Origin: Bacteroidota bacterium
GTDB taxonomy: Bacteria; Bacteroidota; Bacteroidia; Bacteroidales; CAIXZF01
Direction of reading: 5' to 3'
Assembly: GCA_026391855.1 (NCBI GenBank)
Contig: JAPLDE010000153.1
Coordinates: forward strand, 1 to 33,041
DNA: 33,041 nucleotides
Below the pieces are notes generated by a model. It worked only from the letters and a program-made list of their open reading frames with translations, was not told where the DNA came from and made no database searches. A program made the position numbers and the translations under genes. Of the stretch, positions 23,839 through 32,843 are shown piece after piece (positions within the stretch are counted from its first letter, which is position 1; the number at the start of each line of letters is the position of its first letter).

Positions 23839-26800
23839 CTAGCGGATAATTGTTACAGCGCCTGTTTGTTTTCTGTCTTTGGGAGATTGAGGATAAGCCA
23901 CGACCCGGTAAGTGACAATATAATAGTAGGTGCCTGCTGAACATTCAGAGCCATCATTAAAGTGGCTTCCGTCCCAGCCCTCGTTAATATCATTTGACTG
24001 ATACATCAGTTTTCCCCAGCGGTCGAACACCTCAACCTTATAATCGAGCACATCCCCGGTAATTTTAGGTTTGAAGCGGTCATTCATCATATCGTTGTTT
24101 GGGGTAATGACATTGGGAATGAGCAGGTCGATACAGGCCTTCACTTCGATGGAATCCCTGGTAGAACAAGCGGCATTGCTCACCTTTACCCAGTAATATC
24201 CCGGTTCGGTGGCCGAAAAGAATCTTCCTTTTGAGCCATCCTGCCATTCATAGGTAAGGGAATCCGGGTATGAGCCGGCATCGAGCTCTATGCTGGCTTC
24301 ATCGCATAAATATACGCTGTCTTCAAGCTGAAGTACCGGTTGCGGGAGCAATATGATCTGTACACTGTCGGCCATATTGTTCAAACATCCTGTTAATGGG
24401 TTACTGGCATTAACCGTATAGAAACCGGCATCAGAGTAATGGCCGAAAGAGAGGGTATCCCCTGTTCCTGTTGCCACCGGTCCGGAAAGCTGATGATCAA
24501 TAAATAATTGGTATTCGATACCGGATTGTGAACTGTCCAGGGCTACCACCACCCCATCTCCTTCGGCACAGGTAATACCGCCGCCAACGACAGAGAATAC
24601 GAGGGGAAGCGGATTTATGGTAATCGTAGCTGAGTCTTTACTTTCACAACCGAAATTGTCAATAAAGTCATAGGTAACAGTGAATGTTCCGGCTCCGGAG
24701 GTATCGGGATAGAAGGTAGCCGCCGATACACCTGTTCCTGAATAGGTGCCATCGGCAGGAGATCCGCCGGTAAGAATGACAGGGGGGTTATCGATACAAA
24801 CCCCGGTAAGAGAACCCATAGTCACCACCGGAAGCGGTTTAACTTCGATGGTTTGCACTGCAGCATCAAAACAATTACTGGCATCAATGTAAACATAGGT
24901 GATATTGAAAACGCCCACCCCGCTTACGGCAGGGTCGAACAGGGTGTCAACCACACCGGTTCCTGTATAAGTACCCCCGGCAGGGCTTCCCTGTGTCAGC
25001 CATAATGGGGCATGGTCTATACATAAAAGGGGTAAGGCTGAAAAGGTTACAACAGGAGTCGGAACAACACTGATGGTCTGGGTCTGACTGCCGGTGCATC
25101 CATGACTGTCGGTAAAAGTATAGGTCAGGGTAAATGTTCCCTGTCCGGTCACCAATGCGCTGAAGGTATTTCCGGTAACTCCGGTGCCTGAGTAAGTACC
25201 TCCTGCCGGACTTCCGGTATTAAGCATATAATTCGTCACCAGTTCACAGCAGGGGCTCAGTGTTCCGAAGGTTACCACAGGGGGTGAATACACATGGATA
25301 GCCTGAGCCATAGTGTCACTGCAGCCGTTGTTATCCTGATAAATATAAGTAATGGTGAAATTTCCCGCGCCGGAGATCACCGGGTCGAAAGAGGTACCGG
25401 AGACACCTGTACCGCTGTATGTACCTCCTGCCGGAGTGGCCGTATTGAGAACGAAAGAACCATTGTTTATACAAAGATCGGGTAAAGCCGGAAAAGTAAC
25501 CGTGGGTTTTGGGAAAACGGTGATCGATTGAGTCATAGAATCCGTACAGCCAAAACTATTTGTGAAGTGATATGTGACAGGGAATGTACCTGAACCTGAT
25601 ACTACCGGATCAAAAATCCCGGAAATCACTCCAGTCCCGGTATAGGTGCCTCCGGCCGGGCTCCCCTGATCCAGCGTAATAGCCGGATGATCCTGGCAGA
25701 TGGATGACATTGTATTCATGGTAACTACGGGAGCCGGATTAACCTGTATGCTTTGCGAGGCTGATCCCAGACAACTGCTTGCATCCATCACGGTATAGGT
25801 TATCGTGAAAGTACCCACCCCTGAAAGGGTCGGGTCGAAAGTGTTTCCAATTACACCTGTACCGGAATAGGTACCTCCTGCGGGGATCCCTCCATTGAGG
25901 GTAAGAGGGGATGCGGTAATACACATTCCGGGAAGGGCGGGCAACGCCGCAGTAGGACCCGGAGTGACGGCAATAAGGACGGTAACACTGTCGCTGCAAC
26001 CACCGGCAACGGTCAGGGTGTAAGTGATGGGGAAGGTCCCCACCCCTGAAACGGACGGGTCAAAAGTATTTCCGACGACTCCAGGCCCGGAATAGCTTCC
26101 TCCTGCCGGGAAACCGGTGTTTAACGGCATGGGCGCCGCACTCATACAAATAGACGGGAGAGGTGGCATGAAAGCACTTGGCTGGGGTAACACATTGATC
26201 GTTGTAGAATCGACGGCTTTACAGGAGTCTGCAGTTGACCACCAATATTTTATAATATGGGGTCCCGTTCCGGCAGATGCCGGATAGAAGTAATTATTGT
26301 TAACACCGGCACCGGTATACCACCCGCCTGCCGGTGTTCCTCCGGTAAGCGCATAAGGATCGGTACCGATACAGACATCATTAAATGCGGCAATACTGCT
26401 GGTTGGGGCAAAATCAGTAACCGTAACACAGGCTGAAGCTATCAGGTTGTTAGCATCTGTCACTGTAACACAATAGACTCCTCCACAAAGCCCTACAGCT
26501 GTCTGGGTTGTCTGAAGCTGCCCGTCATTCCAGAGGTAGGAATACGGTGGGGTTCCCCCGGCAGGAGTAACGGAAGCATGGCCATTACAGGTGATTACAG
26601 GCGGTGGTATACAGACTCCGTTACAGGTGCCGTAGGTTTTTACCCCAGTTGTATTGACAGCCCATGCCCCTCCGTCGGGAAGCCTTCGTACCGTCTGACC
26701 CTGGGTGGGTTCATTATTATAGATATATGTTTTCCTGTATGGAGGAATATCATTATAGGAGGGAAGTATTCCGCTATAGGTGCAGGTTCCGGAAGGATTA

Positions 26801-27408
26801 CACGGATTTCCGGCCAGCGCCTGGGCATCAGGCTGATTCCAGGAAATGGCATCCTGTGGAATACCGTTCTCGTTGTAAAAAGCAAACCATCCTCCGGCAT
26901 TCGGGAACCAAAGCCTGATCCCTCCGCCTACACAAACCGGAGAATTATCATTGATCACAAGCTCAATCGTTAATCCTCCGTTCTGGATGAGTAAGGTTGC
27001 AGGAACGGCCGGAGCATTCACACCCCTGACGACCACAAACCCCCTGGGAGGGACAATGGTTCCGGAAGGGATCTCATAACCCCCTCCATAAAAATTGTTA
27101 GACCCTTCAGGTGAATGGTTCCCCAGAAAATAACACGAAATATCAACAGATTGACAAACATTCGGATTGTATAATTCTATCCATTCCCCGGACCTTGTAC
27201 TCATTCCCTGGGGTGAATCATAAATTGACCCGTCACCCGTATTTGGTTTGATCATCACCTCATTGATCAGGATGCTCGGTCCGGCATAATTACATCCAAA
27301 CCCGTCACAAACCGTGTTTTGCTGAAAGGTGGGAGTCAGAGTTATTTGAGCCAGCGTGCTGATTGACAATAAACAAAACGTAGCAAATAATAAGTATTTT
27401 TGCTGCAT
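23839..27408 (-). CDS. T9SS-secreted adhesin-like protein with lamin-tail domain, eight Ig-like repeats and gliding-type CTD
   Basis: A 1189-residue precursor with signal peptide (YLLFATFCLLSISTLAQ). Residues ~45-250 form a lamin-tail (LTD) domain: ILINEVMIKPNTGDGSIYD, GEWIELYNPN, GTIVPPRGFVVVRG, DAISWNQPDAQ, QTVRRLPDGGAW. LTDs in bacterial secreted proteins often accompany cell-surface or nuclease functions, but no nuclease is present here. A SprB-like module (CNGHASVTPAGGTPPYSYLW) follows, then eight ~80-residue modules with the P-A-GG-Y-G-GV-F-P-G-ITY-GC core, and a type-B T9SS CTD nearly identical to that of the next gene (VITPNNDMMNDRF, VFDRWGKLMYQSNDI, TGAVTIIR). A TATCTTTG box (minus strand, 27449-27456) lies ~41-48 bases upstream. 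The two genes are tandem duplicates with different N-terminal domains. Confidence 0.92.
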   Translation of the reverse strand: MQQKYLLFATFCLLSISTLAQITLTPTFQQNTVCDGFGCNYAGPSILINEVMIKPNTGDGSIYDSPQGMSTRSGEWIELYNPNVCQSVDISCYFLGNHSPEGSNNFYGGGYEIPSGTIVPPRGFVVVRGVNAPAVPATLLIQNGGLTIELVINDNSPVCVGGGIRLWFPNAGGWFAFYNENGIPQDAISWNQPDAQALAGNPCNPSGTCTYSGILPSYNDIPPYRKTYIYNNEPTQGQTVRRLPDGGAWAVNTTGVKTYGTCNGVCIPPPVITCNGHASVTPAGGTPPYSYLWNDGQLQTTQTAVGLCGGVYCVTVTDANNLIASACVTVTDFAPTSSIAAFNDVCIGTDPYALTGGTPAGGWYTGAGVNNNYFYPASAGTGPHIIKYWWSTADSCKAVDSTTINVLPQPSAFMPPLPSICMSAAPMPLNTGFPAGGSYSGPGVVGNTFDPSVSGVGTFPITYTLTVAGGCSDSVTVLIAVTPGPTAALPALPGMCITASPLTLNGGIPAGGTYSGTGVIGNTFDPTLSGVGTFTITYTVMDASSCLGSASQSIQVNPAPVVTMNTMSSICQDHPAITLDQGSPAGGTYTGTGVISGIFDPVVSGSGTFPVTYHFTNSFGCTDSMTQSITVFPKPTVTFPALPDLCINNGSFVLNTATPAGGTYSGTGVSGTSFDPVISGAGNFTITYIYQDNNGCSDTMAQAIHVYSPPVVTFGTLSPCCELVTNYMLNTGSPAGGTYSGTGVTGNTFSALVTGQGTFTLTYTFTDSHGCTGSQTQTISVVPTPVVTFSALPLLCIDHAPLWLTQGSPAGGTYTGTGVVDTLFDPAVSGVGVFNITYVYIDASNCFDAAVQTIEVKPLPVVTMGSLTGVCIDNPPVILTGGSPADGTYSGTGVSAATFYPDTSGAGTFTVTYDFIDNFGCESKDSATITINPLPLVFSVVGGGITCAEGDGVVVALDSSQSGIEYQLFIDHQLSGPVATGTGDTLSFGHYSDAGFYTVNASNPLTGCLNNMADSVQIILLPQPVLQLEDSVYLCDEASIELDAGSYPDSLTYEWQDGSKGRFFSATEPGYYWVKVSNAACSTRDSIEVKACIDLLIPNVITPNNDMMNDRFKPKITGDVLDYKVEVFDRWGKLMYQSNDINEGWDGSHFNDGSECSAGTYYYIVTYRVVAYPQSPKDRKQTGAVTIIR

Positions 27409-27448
27409 ACAACTATCTTACAACAATTTAAAAATTCGAATTCTCTAA

Positions 27449-27456
27449 CAAAGATA
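27449..27456 (-). promoter_or_regulatory. Candidate -7 box of the lamin-tail adhesin gene
   Basis: TATCTTTG on the minus strand matches TAnnTTTG about 41 bases before the ATG. No matching -33 TTTG was found at the usual 19-20 base spacing, so the call rests on the -7 element alone. Confidence 0.35.
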
Positions 27457-27519
27457 GTAAAAGATTTAAAGAATAGTTGCCTGTGTTTTATACCTTTGCC
27501 CTAATAATAATCGATTCTG

Positions 27520-28536
27520 ATGGCCTCAGGGGAAAGCTTTACGGAGATGATCAACAATTTCAGTACAAAAAAAATACTGATTTTGGGAGATGTCATGATT
27601 GACGCATATCTATGGGGCAAAGTGGACCGTATCTCTCCCGAAGCCCCGGTGCCTGTGGTAGCTCTCAATAAAAGAGAGAACCGTCCGGGAGGAGCAGCCA
27701 ATGTTGCTTTGAATTTACAGGCCCTTGGGGCTCAGCCCTTGCTGTGTTCTGTGATCGGGAATGACCGGCAGGGAGAAGTTTTTACAGACCTGCTGGAACA
27801 GGCAGGTATTGACCCTTCATGGATAGTAAAAAGTCCGGACAGGATCACCACGACCAAATTCCGGATCATCGGAAATAATGCCCAGATGCTCAGGGTAGAC
27901 GAAGAACATGTGCATGATCTGACCCCTGATGAAGAAGAAATATTTCTGCAGAAAATCAGCGGGTTAATTAACTATCAGCAAGTTGATGCTATTATCTTTC
28001 AGGATTATAACAAGGGTATACTTACTCCGGAAGTGATCAGCCGGGTCATCTCCATGGCCCTTGAAAAAAATATTCCCACCTGTGTCGATCCCAAGAAGAA
28101 AAATTTTACAGCCTACAGGGATGTTACTCTTTTTAAGCCCAACGTGAAAGAATTGAAGGAGGGTTTAAAACTTGATTTCGATCAGAATGACCGTGCAAAG
28201 CTGGAAAATGCCGCCAACTTTCTGGTGGCAGACCAAAACATCAGAATGCTGCTGGTCACCTTGTCGGATGAAGGAGTGATGATATGCCACAGGAAAGAGG
28301 GGAAGCAGGAAACCCGGTTTATCAGCGCTCACCACAGATCAATTTCTGATGTCTCCGGAGCAGGAGATACAGTGATCAGCGTAGCTGCCCTTTGTCTGAC
28401 CCGGGATTGTGATCCCTTTCGGCTGGCTGCCTTGTCGAACCTGGCCGGAGGTTTGGTATGCGAAGAAGTCGGTGTTGTCCCGGTCAGTCTGGGGAGACTT
28501 CTCAAAGAATCAGCCCTTCTGGATGAAATTGGATAA
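27520..28536 (+). CDS. rfaE1: D-glycero-beta-D-manno-heptose-7-phosphate kinase (RfaE1/HldE kinase domain)
   Basis: A 338-residue PfkB-family sugar kinase. ILGDVMIDAYLWGKVDRISPEAPVPVV and the PGGAANVALNLQALGA motif (GGAANVALN at 57-65) are specific for the RfaE1 subgroup. DVSGAGDTVISV (GAGD at 280-283) provides the anion hole and catalytic Asp. It phosphorylates heptose-7-phosphate at C1 on the way to ADP-heptose for LPS or other heptose-containing glycans. Only the kinase half is present, so the adenylyltransferase must be encoded elsewhere. The second ATG at 27547 could also serve as start. A TACCTTTG box (27491-27498) lies 22 bases before the ATG. The ubiE start is 16 bases downstream, suggesting co-transcription. 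Confidence 0.9.
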   Translation: MASGESFTEMINNFSTKKILILGDVMIDAYLWGKVDRISPEAPVPVVALNKRENRPGGAANVALNLQALGAQPLLCSVIGNDRQGEVFTDLLEQAGIDPSWIVKSPDRITTTKFRIIGNNAQMLRVDEEHVHDLTPDEEEIFLQKISGLINYQQVDAIIFQDYNKGILTPEVISRVISMALEKNIPTCVDPKKKNFTAYRDVTLFKPNVKELKEGLKLDFDQNDRAKLENAANFLVADQNIRMLLVTLSDEGVMICHRKEGKQETRFISAHHRSISDVSGAGDTVISVAALCLTRDCDPFRLAALSNLAGGLVCEEVGVVPVSLGRLLKESALLDEIG

Positions 28537-28552
28537 AAACCGGGATATACAC

Positions 28553-29269
28553 ATGGATACGCCCATCTCTCCTTCAGGAAAGAAGGAAAAGGTAAGGGAG
28601 ATGTTTGACGGGATCGCTTACCGCTATGATTTCCTCAATCATCTTCTCTCCCTCGGCACCGACATTCTTTGGAGAAATAAGGTGTTACGCCTTGCCAGGA
28701 AGATGAAGCCGCTGGAAATACTGGATGTAGCCACAGGGACCGGCGACCTGGCCATAACCCTTTCAAAATGCAGGCCAGTCAGCATCACAGGTATAGATAT
28801 TTCCGAAGGCATGCTTCAGGTGGGCAGGAAGAAAATCAACGATAAAGCGTTGTCAAACCTTATCAACCTGCAACCGGGCGATTCGGAAAACCTCCAATTC
28901 CCTGACAGCCATTTTGACCTCGTAACCGCTGCTTTCGGCGTCAGGAATTTTGAAGACCTTTCCAGGGGATTATCAGAGATGAACCGGGTCCTGAAGCAAA
29001 ACGGGAACATCCTTATCCTTGAGTTTTCAACCATCACAAATCCTTTCTGGAAAGTACTTTTCACCTTCTATTTTAAATGGATGCTTCCCCTGATCGGAAG
29101 AATGGTCTCAAAACATGACTTTGCCTATCGTTACCTGCCTGAATCCGTAGGAATTTTTCCTTACGGGAAAGAATTTTTAGGGCTTTTACAACAGGCTGGC
29201 TTCCAAAACACTCGTCAATACAGGCTGACAGGAGGAATTGCAACAATATATACAGGCCAAAGGAAATAG
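28553..29269 (+). CDS. ubiE: Demethylmenaquinone/ubiquinone C-methyltransferase UbiE/MenG
   Basis: A 238-residue class I SAM methyltransferase from the ATG at 28553. KKEKVREMFDGIAYRYDFLNHLLSLG is the family N-terminal signature. Motif I is LDVATGTGDLA (58-68), followed by ITGIDISEGML, FDLVTAAFGVRNFED and LEFS. It methylates demethylmenaquinone to menaquinone in the respiratory quinone pathway. The open frame continues upstream to 28409 within rfaE1, but those residues are not family-like. The pairing of ubiE with porT downstream is a recurrent order in Bacteroidota. Confidence 0.95.
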   Translation: MDTPISPSGKKEKVREMFDGIAYRYDFLNHLLSLGTDILWRNKVLRLARKMKPLEILDVATGTGDLAITLSKCRPVSITGIDISEGMLQVGRKKINDKALSNLINLQPGDSENLQFPDSHFDLVTAAFGVRNFEDLSRGLSEMNRVLKQNGNILILEFSTITNPFWKVLFTFYFKWMLPLIGRMVSKHDFAYRYLPESVGIFPYGKEFLGLLQQAGFQNTRQYRLTGGIATIYTGQRK

Positions 29270-29273
29270 TACG

Positions 29274-29281
29274 TAATTTTG
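29274..29281 (+). promoter_or_regulatory. Candidate -7 box of porT
   Basis: TAATTTTG directly after the ubiE stop, followed by GCACTCCTTTT. The same 15 bases TTTTGCACTCCTTTT recur in the tRNA-Glu promoter at 32447-32461. A -33 TTTG at the normal distance is absent. If used, transcription begins near 29288, about 60 bases before porT. Confidence 0.45.
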
Positions 29282-29348
29282 CACTCCTTTTTTAAACAGT
29301 AATATTCAATCCGTTTCTTCGTTAAGTAAGCCATCAAAGCCCGGACAC

Positions 29349-30074
29349 TTGGACCAGAAAAAGAGATTAACCAGTTCCGTTTTACTGTTGACAGCCATGT
29401 TACTGCTGGCCGGTTCTGCCCATTCACAAAGAAGAAAGCCCGAAAATCAACCCAAATACGATCTGAATCCTTACCATTTTGGTTTTATCCTGGGAATGAA
29501 CCAGATGTTCTTTACGGTGAAGACAGTCAAAGACTTCGACAAACAAGACACGATCTTTGCAGTAAATTCCCTCCCGGAGATGGGTTTTAACATTGGCATT
29601 GTTTCCAATCTTCGTCTGGCCGATTACTGGGACCTGCGGTTTATACCCACTCTTTCCTTCGGTGAACGGACCATGGTGTTTACCAGGGCTTTACATGACA
29701 CCCTTTACTTTGATACGCCAAAAAAAGTTGAATCGACCCTGCTGGAATTTCCCCTGGAAGTAAAATTCAAATCAAAAAGATTATATAATTCAAGAGCATA
29801 CCTCCTCACAGGCATCAAATACACCATGGACCTTGCCTCCCAGGCCAAGAAAAAGGAACAGGATGAGGAGATCCGGATCAAGCTGAAAAAGAATGACTTT
29901 GCCTTTGAGTTCGGTGTAGGGTTCGACTTCTATGCCACCTTTTTCAAGTTTGGTACCGAGCTCAAGATGAGTTACGGGTTTAATGACCTTCTCAAGCATG
30001 AGAACAATGTTTTTGCCGGGACTATTGACCGGTTGAACTCAAAGATCTTCCAGTTTACCTTCACGTTTGAATAG
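29349..30074 (+). CDS. porT: PorT family outer-membrane beta-barrel protein of the type IX secretion system
   Basis: A 241-residue protein with a signal peptide (SSVLLLTAMLLLAGSAHSQ) followed by KYDLNPYHFGFILGMNQMFF, the typical PorT opening. Alternating beta strands follow, ending in the aromatic FQFTFTFE of outer-membrane barrels. PorT is needed for export of T9SS cargo such as the four CTD-bearing proteins in this window. The start is TTG: upstream in frame to about 29292 no ATG or GTG occurs, and the next in-frame ATG lies inside the signal peptide. It follows ubiE after 79 bases. Confidence 0.9.
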   Translation: MDQKKRLTSSVLLLTAMLLLAGSAHSQRRKPENQPKYDLNPYHFGFILGMNQMFFTVKTVKDFDKQDTIFAVNSLPEMGFNIGIVSNLRLADYWDLRFIPTLSFGERTMVFTRALHDTLYFDTPKKVESTLLEFPLEVKFKSKRLYNSRAYLLTGIKYTMDLASQAKKKEQDEEIRIKLKKNDFAFEFGVGFDFYATFFKFGTELKMSYGFNDLLKHENNVFAGTIDRLNSKIFQFTFTFE

Positions 30075-30086
30075 GATCATCCTTCA

Positions 30087-31643
30087 ATGCGAAAGATCAT
30101 AGAAATTGCTGTTTCCCCCGGGCAGGCTGCCGGGGAGAAAAGCATCCGCGCTGCGGTAGCCAGGTCGCTAGGGATTCAGCAGGATGAACTCTCGCATGTA
30201 AGGCTGATCAAGCGGTCTGTCGATTCGCGAAGCCGGAGGGTGCTCATCAGGCTTCGGCTGGAAGCGGTGCTTCATGAGGACGGTCCATATGAGACAGCCA
30301 TCAGGAAAAGCTATCTTAATGTAGCCGGTAAAACCCGGGTTGTGATTGCCGGAGCCGGGCCTGCCGGTCTGTTTGCCGCTCTCAGGATGATCGAGCTCGG
30401 GTTGAAGCCTGTCATACTGGAAAGGGGAAAAGATGTCCATAACAGAAAGACCGATATTGCCCTGCTGAACAGAAAGCAACTGGTGGATCCCGACTCAAAC
30501 TATTGTTTCGGGGAAGGAGGGGCAGGTACTTTCTCTGACGGGAAACTCTATACACGGTCGAACAAAAGAGGAGATGCCGGCCGTATTATGGATACCCTGG
30601 TATATCATGGTGCAGACCCTGATATCCGGGTGGATGCTCATCCACATATCGGATCTGACAAGCTTCCGGCCATTGTTGAGAATATCAGGAACACCATTCT
30701 TCAGTCGGGTGGTGAGATCCATTTCGGCAGCCGGGTTTCGCGGCTGGTTATCAGGGAGGGACGGCTGAAAGCATTTGCTGATCAGAACGGTAACCTCACC
30801 GAAGGGAAGGCCTTTATCCTTGCCACCGGCCATTCGGCCCGGGACATCCCATCGCTTTTCCTGGAAAACGACCTTCCGTTAGAATTCAAACCTTTTGCCC
30901 TGGGAGTCAGGGTAGAGCATCCGCAGTCCCTGATCGACAGCATTCAGTATCACAGCAAAACGAGGAATCCTTTCCTTCCGGCAGCCAGCTACAGCCTGGT
31001 ACACCAGGCTTCCGGGCGCGGTGTCTTTTCATTTTGTATGTGCCCCGGAGGGATCATTGTTCCCTCTGCCACCGAAGACGGGCAGGTAGTGGTGAACGGG
31101 ATGTCGAACTCCAGGAGAAATTCACCCTTTGCCAACTCGGGCATAGTCGTAACCATTGATGCTGCCGACCTTAAGAAGTACAGCAGTCATGGTGTCCTGA
31201 AGGGGTTAAAATTCCAGGAAGAAATCGAAAAAATCTCATACCTGGCCGGAGGTTCCTGCCAGCGTGCACCGGCTCAGCGGCTGACAGATTTCATCCGGGA
31301 AAAGATCTCCGACGGGTTGCCGGATACCTCATATCACCCGGGAATAACTAACTACCCCGTACATCAACTGTTTCCCGGTTTCATCACCCAACGGCTGCAA
31401 GAGGCTTTTCTGGCTTTCGACAGGAAGATGAAAGGATTTCTCACTTCCGAAGCAGTTGTGCTGGCTGCCGAGTCCCGTACTTCTTCCCCGGTCAGGATAC
31501 CAAGAGATCCGCAAACCATGGCCTATATAGCTATTGAGAACCTTTACCCATGCGGGGAAGGGGCCGGGTACGCAGGTGGTATCGTTTCTTCCGCCATGGA
31601 CGGGGAAGCAGTGGCCGAAGCCATTGCAGGAAAATTACTGTGA
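30087..31643 (+). CDS. FAD-dependent dehydrogenase, COG2509 family
   Basis: A 518-residue flavoprotein. The first ~80 residues form the small N-terminal domain typical of COG2509 (LIKRSVDSRSRRVLIRLRLE). The FAD-binding VVIAGAGPAGLFAALRMIELGLKPVILERG (GAGPAG at 89-94) follows, then the family-specific NYCFGEGGAGTFSDGKLYTR, HPHIGSDKLP and LATGHSARDI. The C-terminal CGEGAGYAGGIVSSAMDG completes the dinucleotide fold. Substrate and physiological role are unknown for the family. It begins 12 bases after porT and probably shares its transcript. Confidence 0.92.
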   Translation: MRKIIEIAVSPGQAAGEKSIRAAVARSLGIQQDELSHVRLIKRSVDSRSRRVLIRLRLEAVLHEDGPYETAIRKSYLNVAGKTRVVIAGAGPAGLFAALRMIELGLKPVILERGKDVHNRKTDIALLNRKQLVDPDSNYCFGEGGAGTFSDGKLYTRSNKRGDAGRIMDTLVYHGADPDIRVDAHPHIGSDKLPAIVENIRNTILQSGGEIHFGSRVSRLVIREGRLKAFADQNGNLTEGKAFILATGHSARDIPSLFLENDLPLEFKPFALGVRVEHPQSLIDSIQYHSKTRNPFLPAASYSLVHQASGRGVFSFCMCPGGIIVPSATEDGQVVVNGMSNSRRNSPFANSGIVVTIDAADLKKYSSHGVLKGLKFQEEIEKISYLAGGSCQRAPAQRLTDFIREKISDGLPDTSYHPGITNYPVHQLFPGFITQRLQEAFLAFDRKMKGFLTSEAVVLAAESRTSSPVRIPRDPQTMAYIAIENLYPCGEGAGYAGGIVSSAMDGEAVAEAIAGKLL

Positions 31644-31699
31644 CCATTTGCTTATCTGAAGAATTCCTGCTAGATTTGAAGAGAAAAACATAAGTAAGT

Positions 31700-32398
31700 A
31701 TGGAAGAGTCACCTGCAGCGCAAAATTCTGCCCTCATCAAAACCTTACTGAGGAAAGGCAGCCTGAAACAGGACATTTACAAGGTCACCTTTGATAGTTT
31801 CCAGCAAGTGCGCATTGAAGCCCGGCAAATCATTGAGGAGAACAGAACCACGGTGAACCAGGGCGATAAACGGATCGCCTTTGAATATCAGCTGAAAAAT
31901 GATTTCGGGACGGAGATCACCTTCGGAAGTGATGTACTTATCTTCCTGATGCACAGCAATATATTTGAATTTTCCAGGGACCATGAGGTGATGAAAACCC
32001 CTTATGTGAAAGAAGACCCCAGCCGGTCCTATTGCGGAATGATCACCATTTTCAATTTCCTGTCGGATTCATTCCGTTATAACCGGTTGAACGACATCGG
32101 GTACATGATCGGAAGAGTATTTATTAACAAGGATAAGCATTATTTTATTGAAGGCAAAAAAGAAATCGGGCAGCTCTATAACAATTTTTCCACCAGCATA
32201 CTTGATCTGGCGGCTATCCGTCAGATCGTCGAGTCAGCCATGTTGTATACCATAAACTTTGACCTGTTGACACCACCTTTCGATAATATGAAAGAGGTGA
32301 GCCTGGGTGAGATGCAGGTAGCCCTTGACAGCATGCCGATGAAAACCGGTAAACGGCTGGGTTTCAAGTTCCAGGCAGATACCGACGAGATGAAATAA
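31700..32398 (+). CDS. Conserved hypothetical protein of Bacteroidota
   Basis: A 232-residue soluble protein without signal peptide or membrane segment. I do not recognise a named domain. Visible features are a charged N-terminal helix (SLKQDIYKVTFDSFQQVRIEARQII), a central beta-rich part (FEYQLKNDFGTEITFGSDVLIFLMHSNIFEF), and a segment GYMIGRVFINKDKHYFIEGK. I recall similar proteins as single-copy genes in Bacteroidota, but this is memory, not a search. It lies 56 bases after the flavoprotein and just before tRNA-Glu. Confidence 0.75.
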   Translation: MEESPAAQNSALIKTLLRKGSLKQDIYKVTFDSFQQVRIEARQIIEENRTTVNQGDKRIAFEYQLKNDFGTEITFGSDVLIFLMHSNIFEFSRDHEVMKTPYVKEDPSRSYCGMITIFNFLSDSFRYNRLNDIGYMIGRVFINKDKHYFIEGKKEIGQLYNNFSTSILDLAAIRQIVESAMLYTINFDLLTPPFDNMKEVSLGEMQVALDSMPMKTGKRLGFKFQADTDEMK

Positions 32399-32420
32399 CC
32401 CGTAAGGGAGCAAAATTTAT

Positions 32421-32451
32421 TTTGCAGAACAAAAAAATAGTTCTATTTTTG
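32421..32451 (+). promoter_or_regulatory. Promoter of tRNA-Glu
   Basis: TTTG (32421-32424), 19 bases, then TATTTTTG (32444-32451): an exact match to the Bacteroidota TTTG-N19-TAnnTTTG promoter. Transcription would start around 32458, about ten bases before the tRNA. Confidence 0.8.
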
Positions 32452-32468
32452 CACTCCTTTTAGAAAAC

Positions 32469-32543
32469 GGTCCGTTCGTCTAGTCGGCCTAGGACATCAG
32501 GTTTTCATCCTGAAGATCAGGGGTTCGAATCCCCTACGGACTA
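32469..32543 (+). tRNA. tRNA-Glu (anticodon TTC)
   Basis: A 75-base cloverleaf. The acceptor stem GGTCCGT pairs with ACGGACT (a G-U closes the end) with discriminator A at 32543. The D arm starts TCGTCTAG; the anticodon arm CAGG-TTTTCAT-CCTG gives anticodon TTC; the T arm is AGGGG-TTCGAAT-CCCCT. CCA is not encoded. A promoter precedes it and a terminator follows. It decodes GAA and GAG. Confidence 0.97.
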
Positions 32544-32547
32544 CTCC

Positions 32548-32571
32548 AAAGCCCCATCCGGGGCTTTTTTT
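32548..32571 (+). terminator. Rho-independent terminator after tRNA-Glu
   Basis: AAAGCCCC (32548-32555), loop ATCC, GGGGCTTT (32560-32567) and a run of seven T in total. The strong G/C stem followed by U residues ends the tRNA transcript and insulates hsdM. The ~270 bases from here to hsdM hold no gene that I can see. Confidence 0.9.
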
Positions 32572-32803
32572 ATGCCCTGATTGTCAGTTAATTGACTGAT
32601 TTTCAACAATATTAATTACACCTATCTTAGATGAAAGTGTTAAATAATTTGGCATTTTATGCACGAATTTTGTACTTTCAAAGTGTTAATTTATTATACG
32701 CCAAAACTAAGTTTATGGTGATAGTAGATTAAGCTGTTTTCGAACCTGTTCCGGATCACATTTTCAGAGATGCCAAATTTCCACCTGGTACTTATAAGAT
32801 TCA

Positions 32804-32811
32804 TATCTTTG
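32804..32811 (+). promoter_or_regulatory. Candidate -7 box of hsdM
   Basis: TATCTTTG fits TAnnTTTG and lies 33 bases before the hsdM ATG. No TTTG -33 element was found at the normal spacing. Confidence 0.4.
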
Positions 32812-32843
32812 ACATCTACAACTGAAAACCAGAGAAAAAATAC

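Noticed and set aside
32572..32843. Riboswitch or small RNA in the gap between tRNA-Glu and hsdM
   Set aside because: AT-rich with no stable stem or conserved motif that I can see; only a -7 box candidate was kept.
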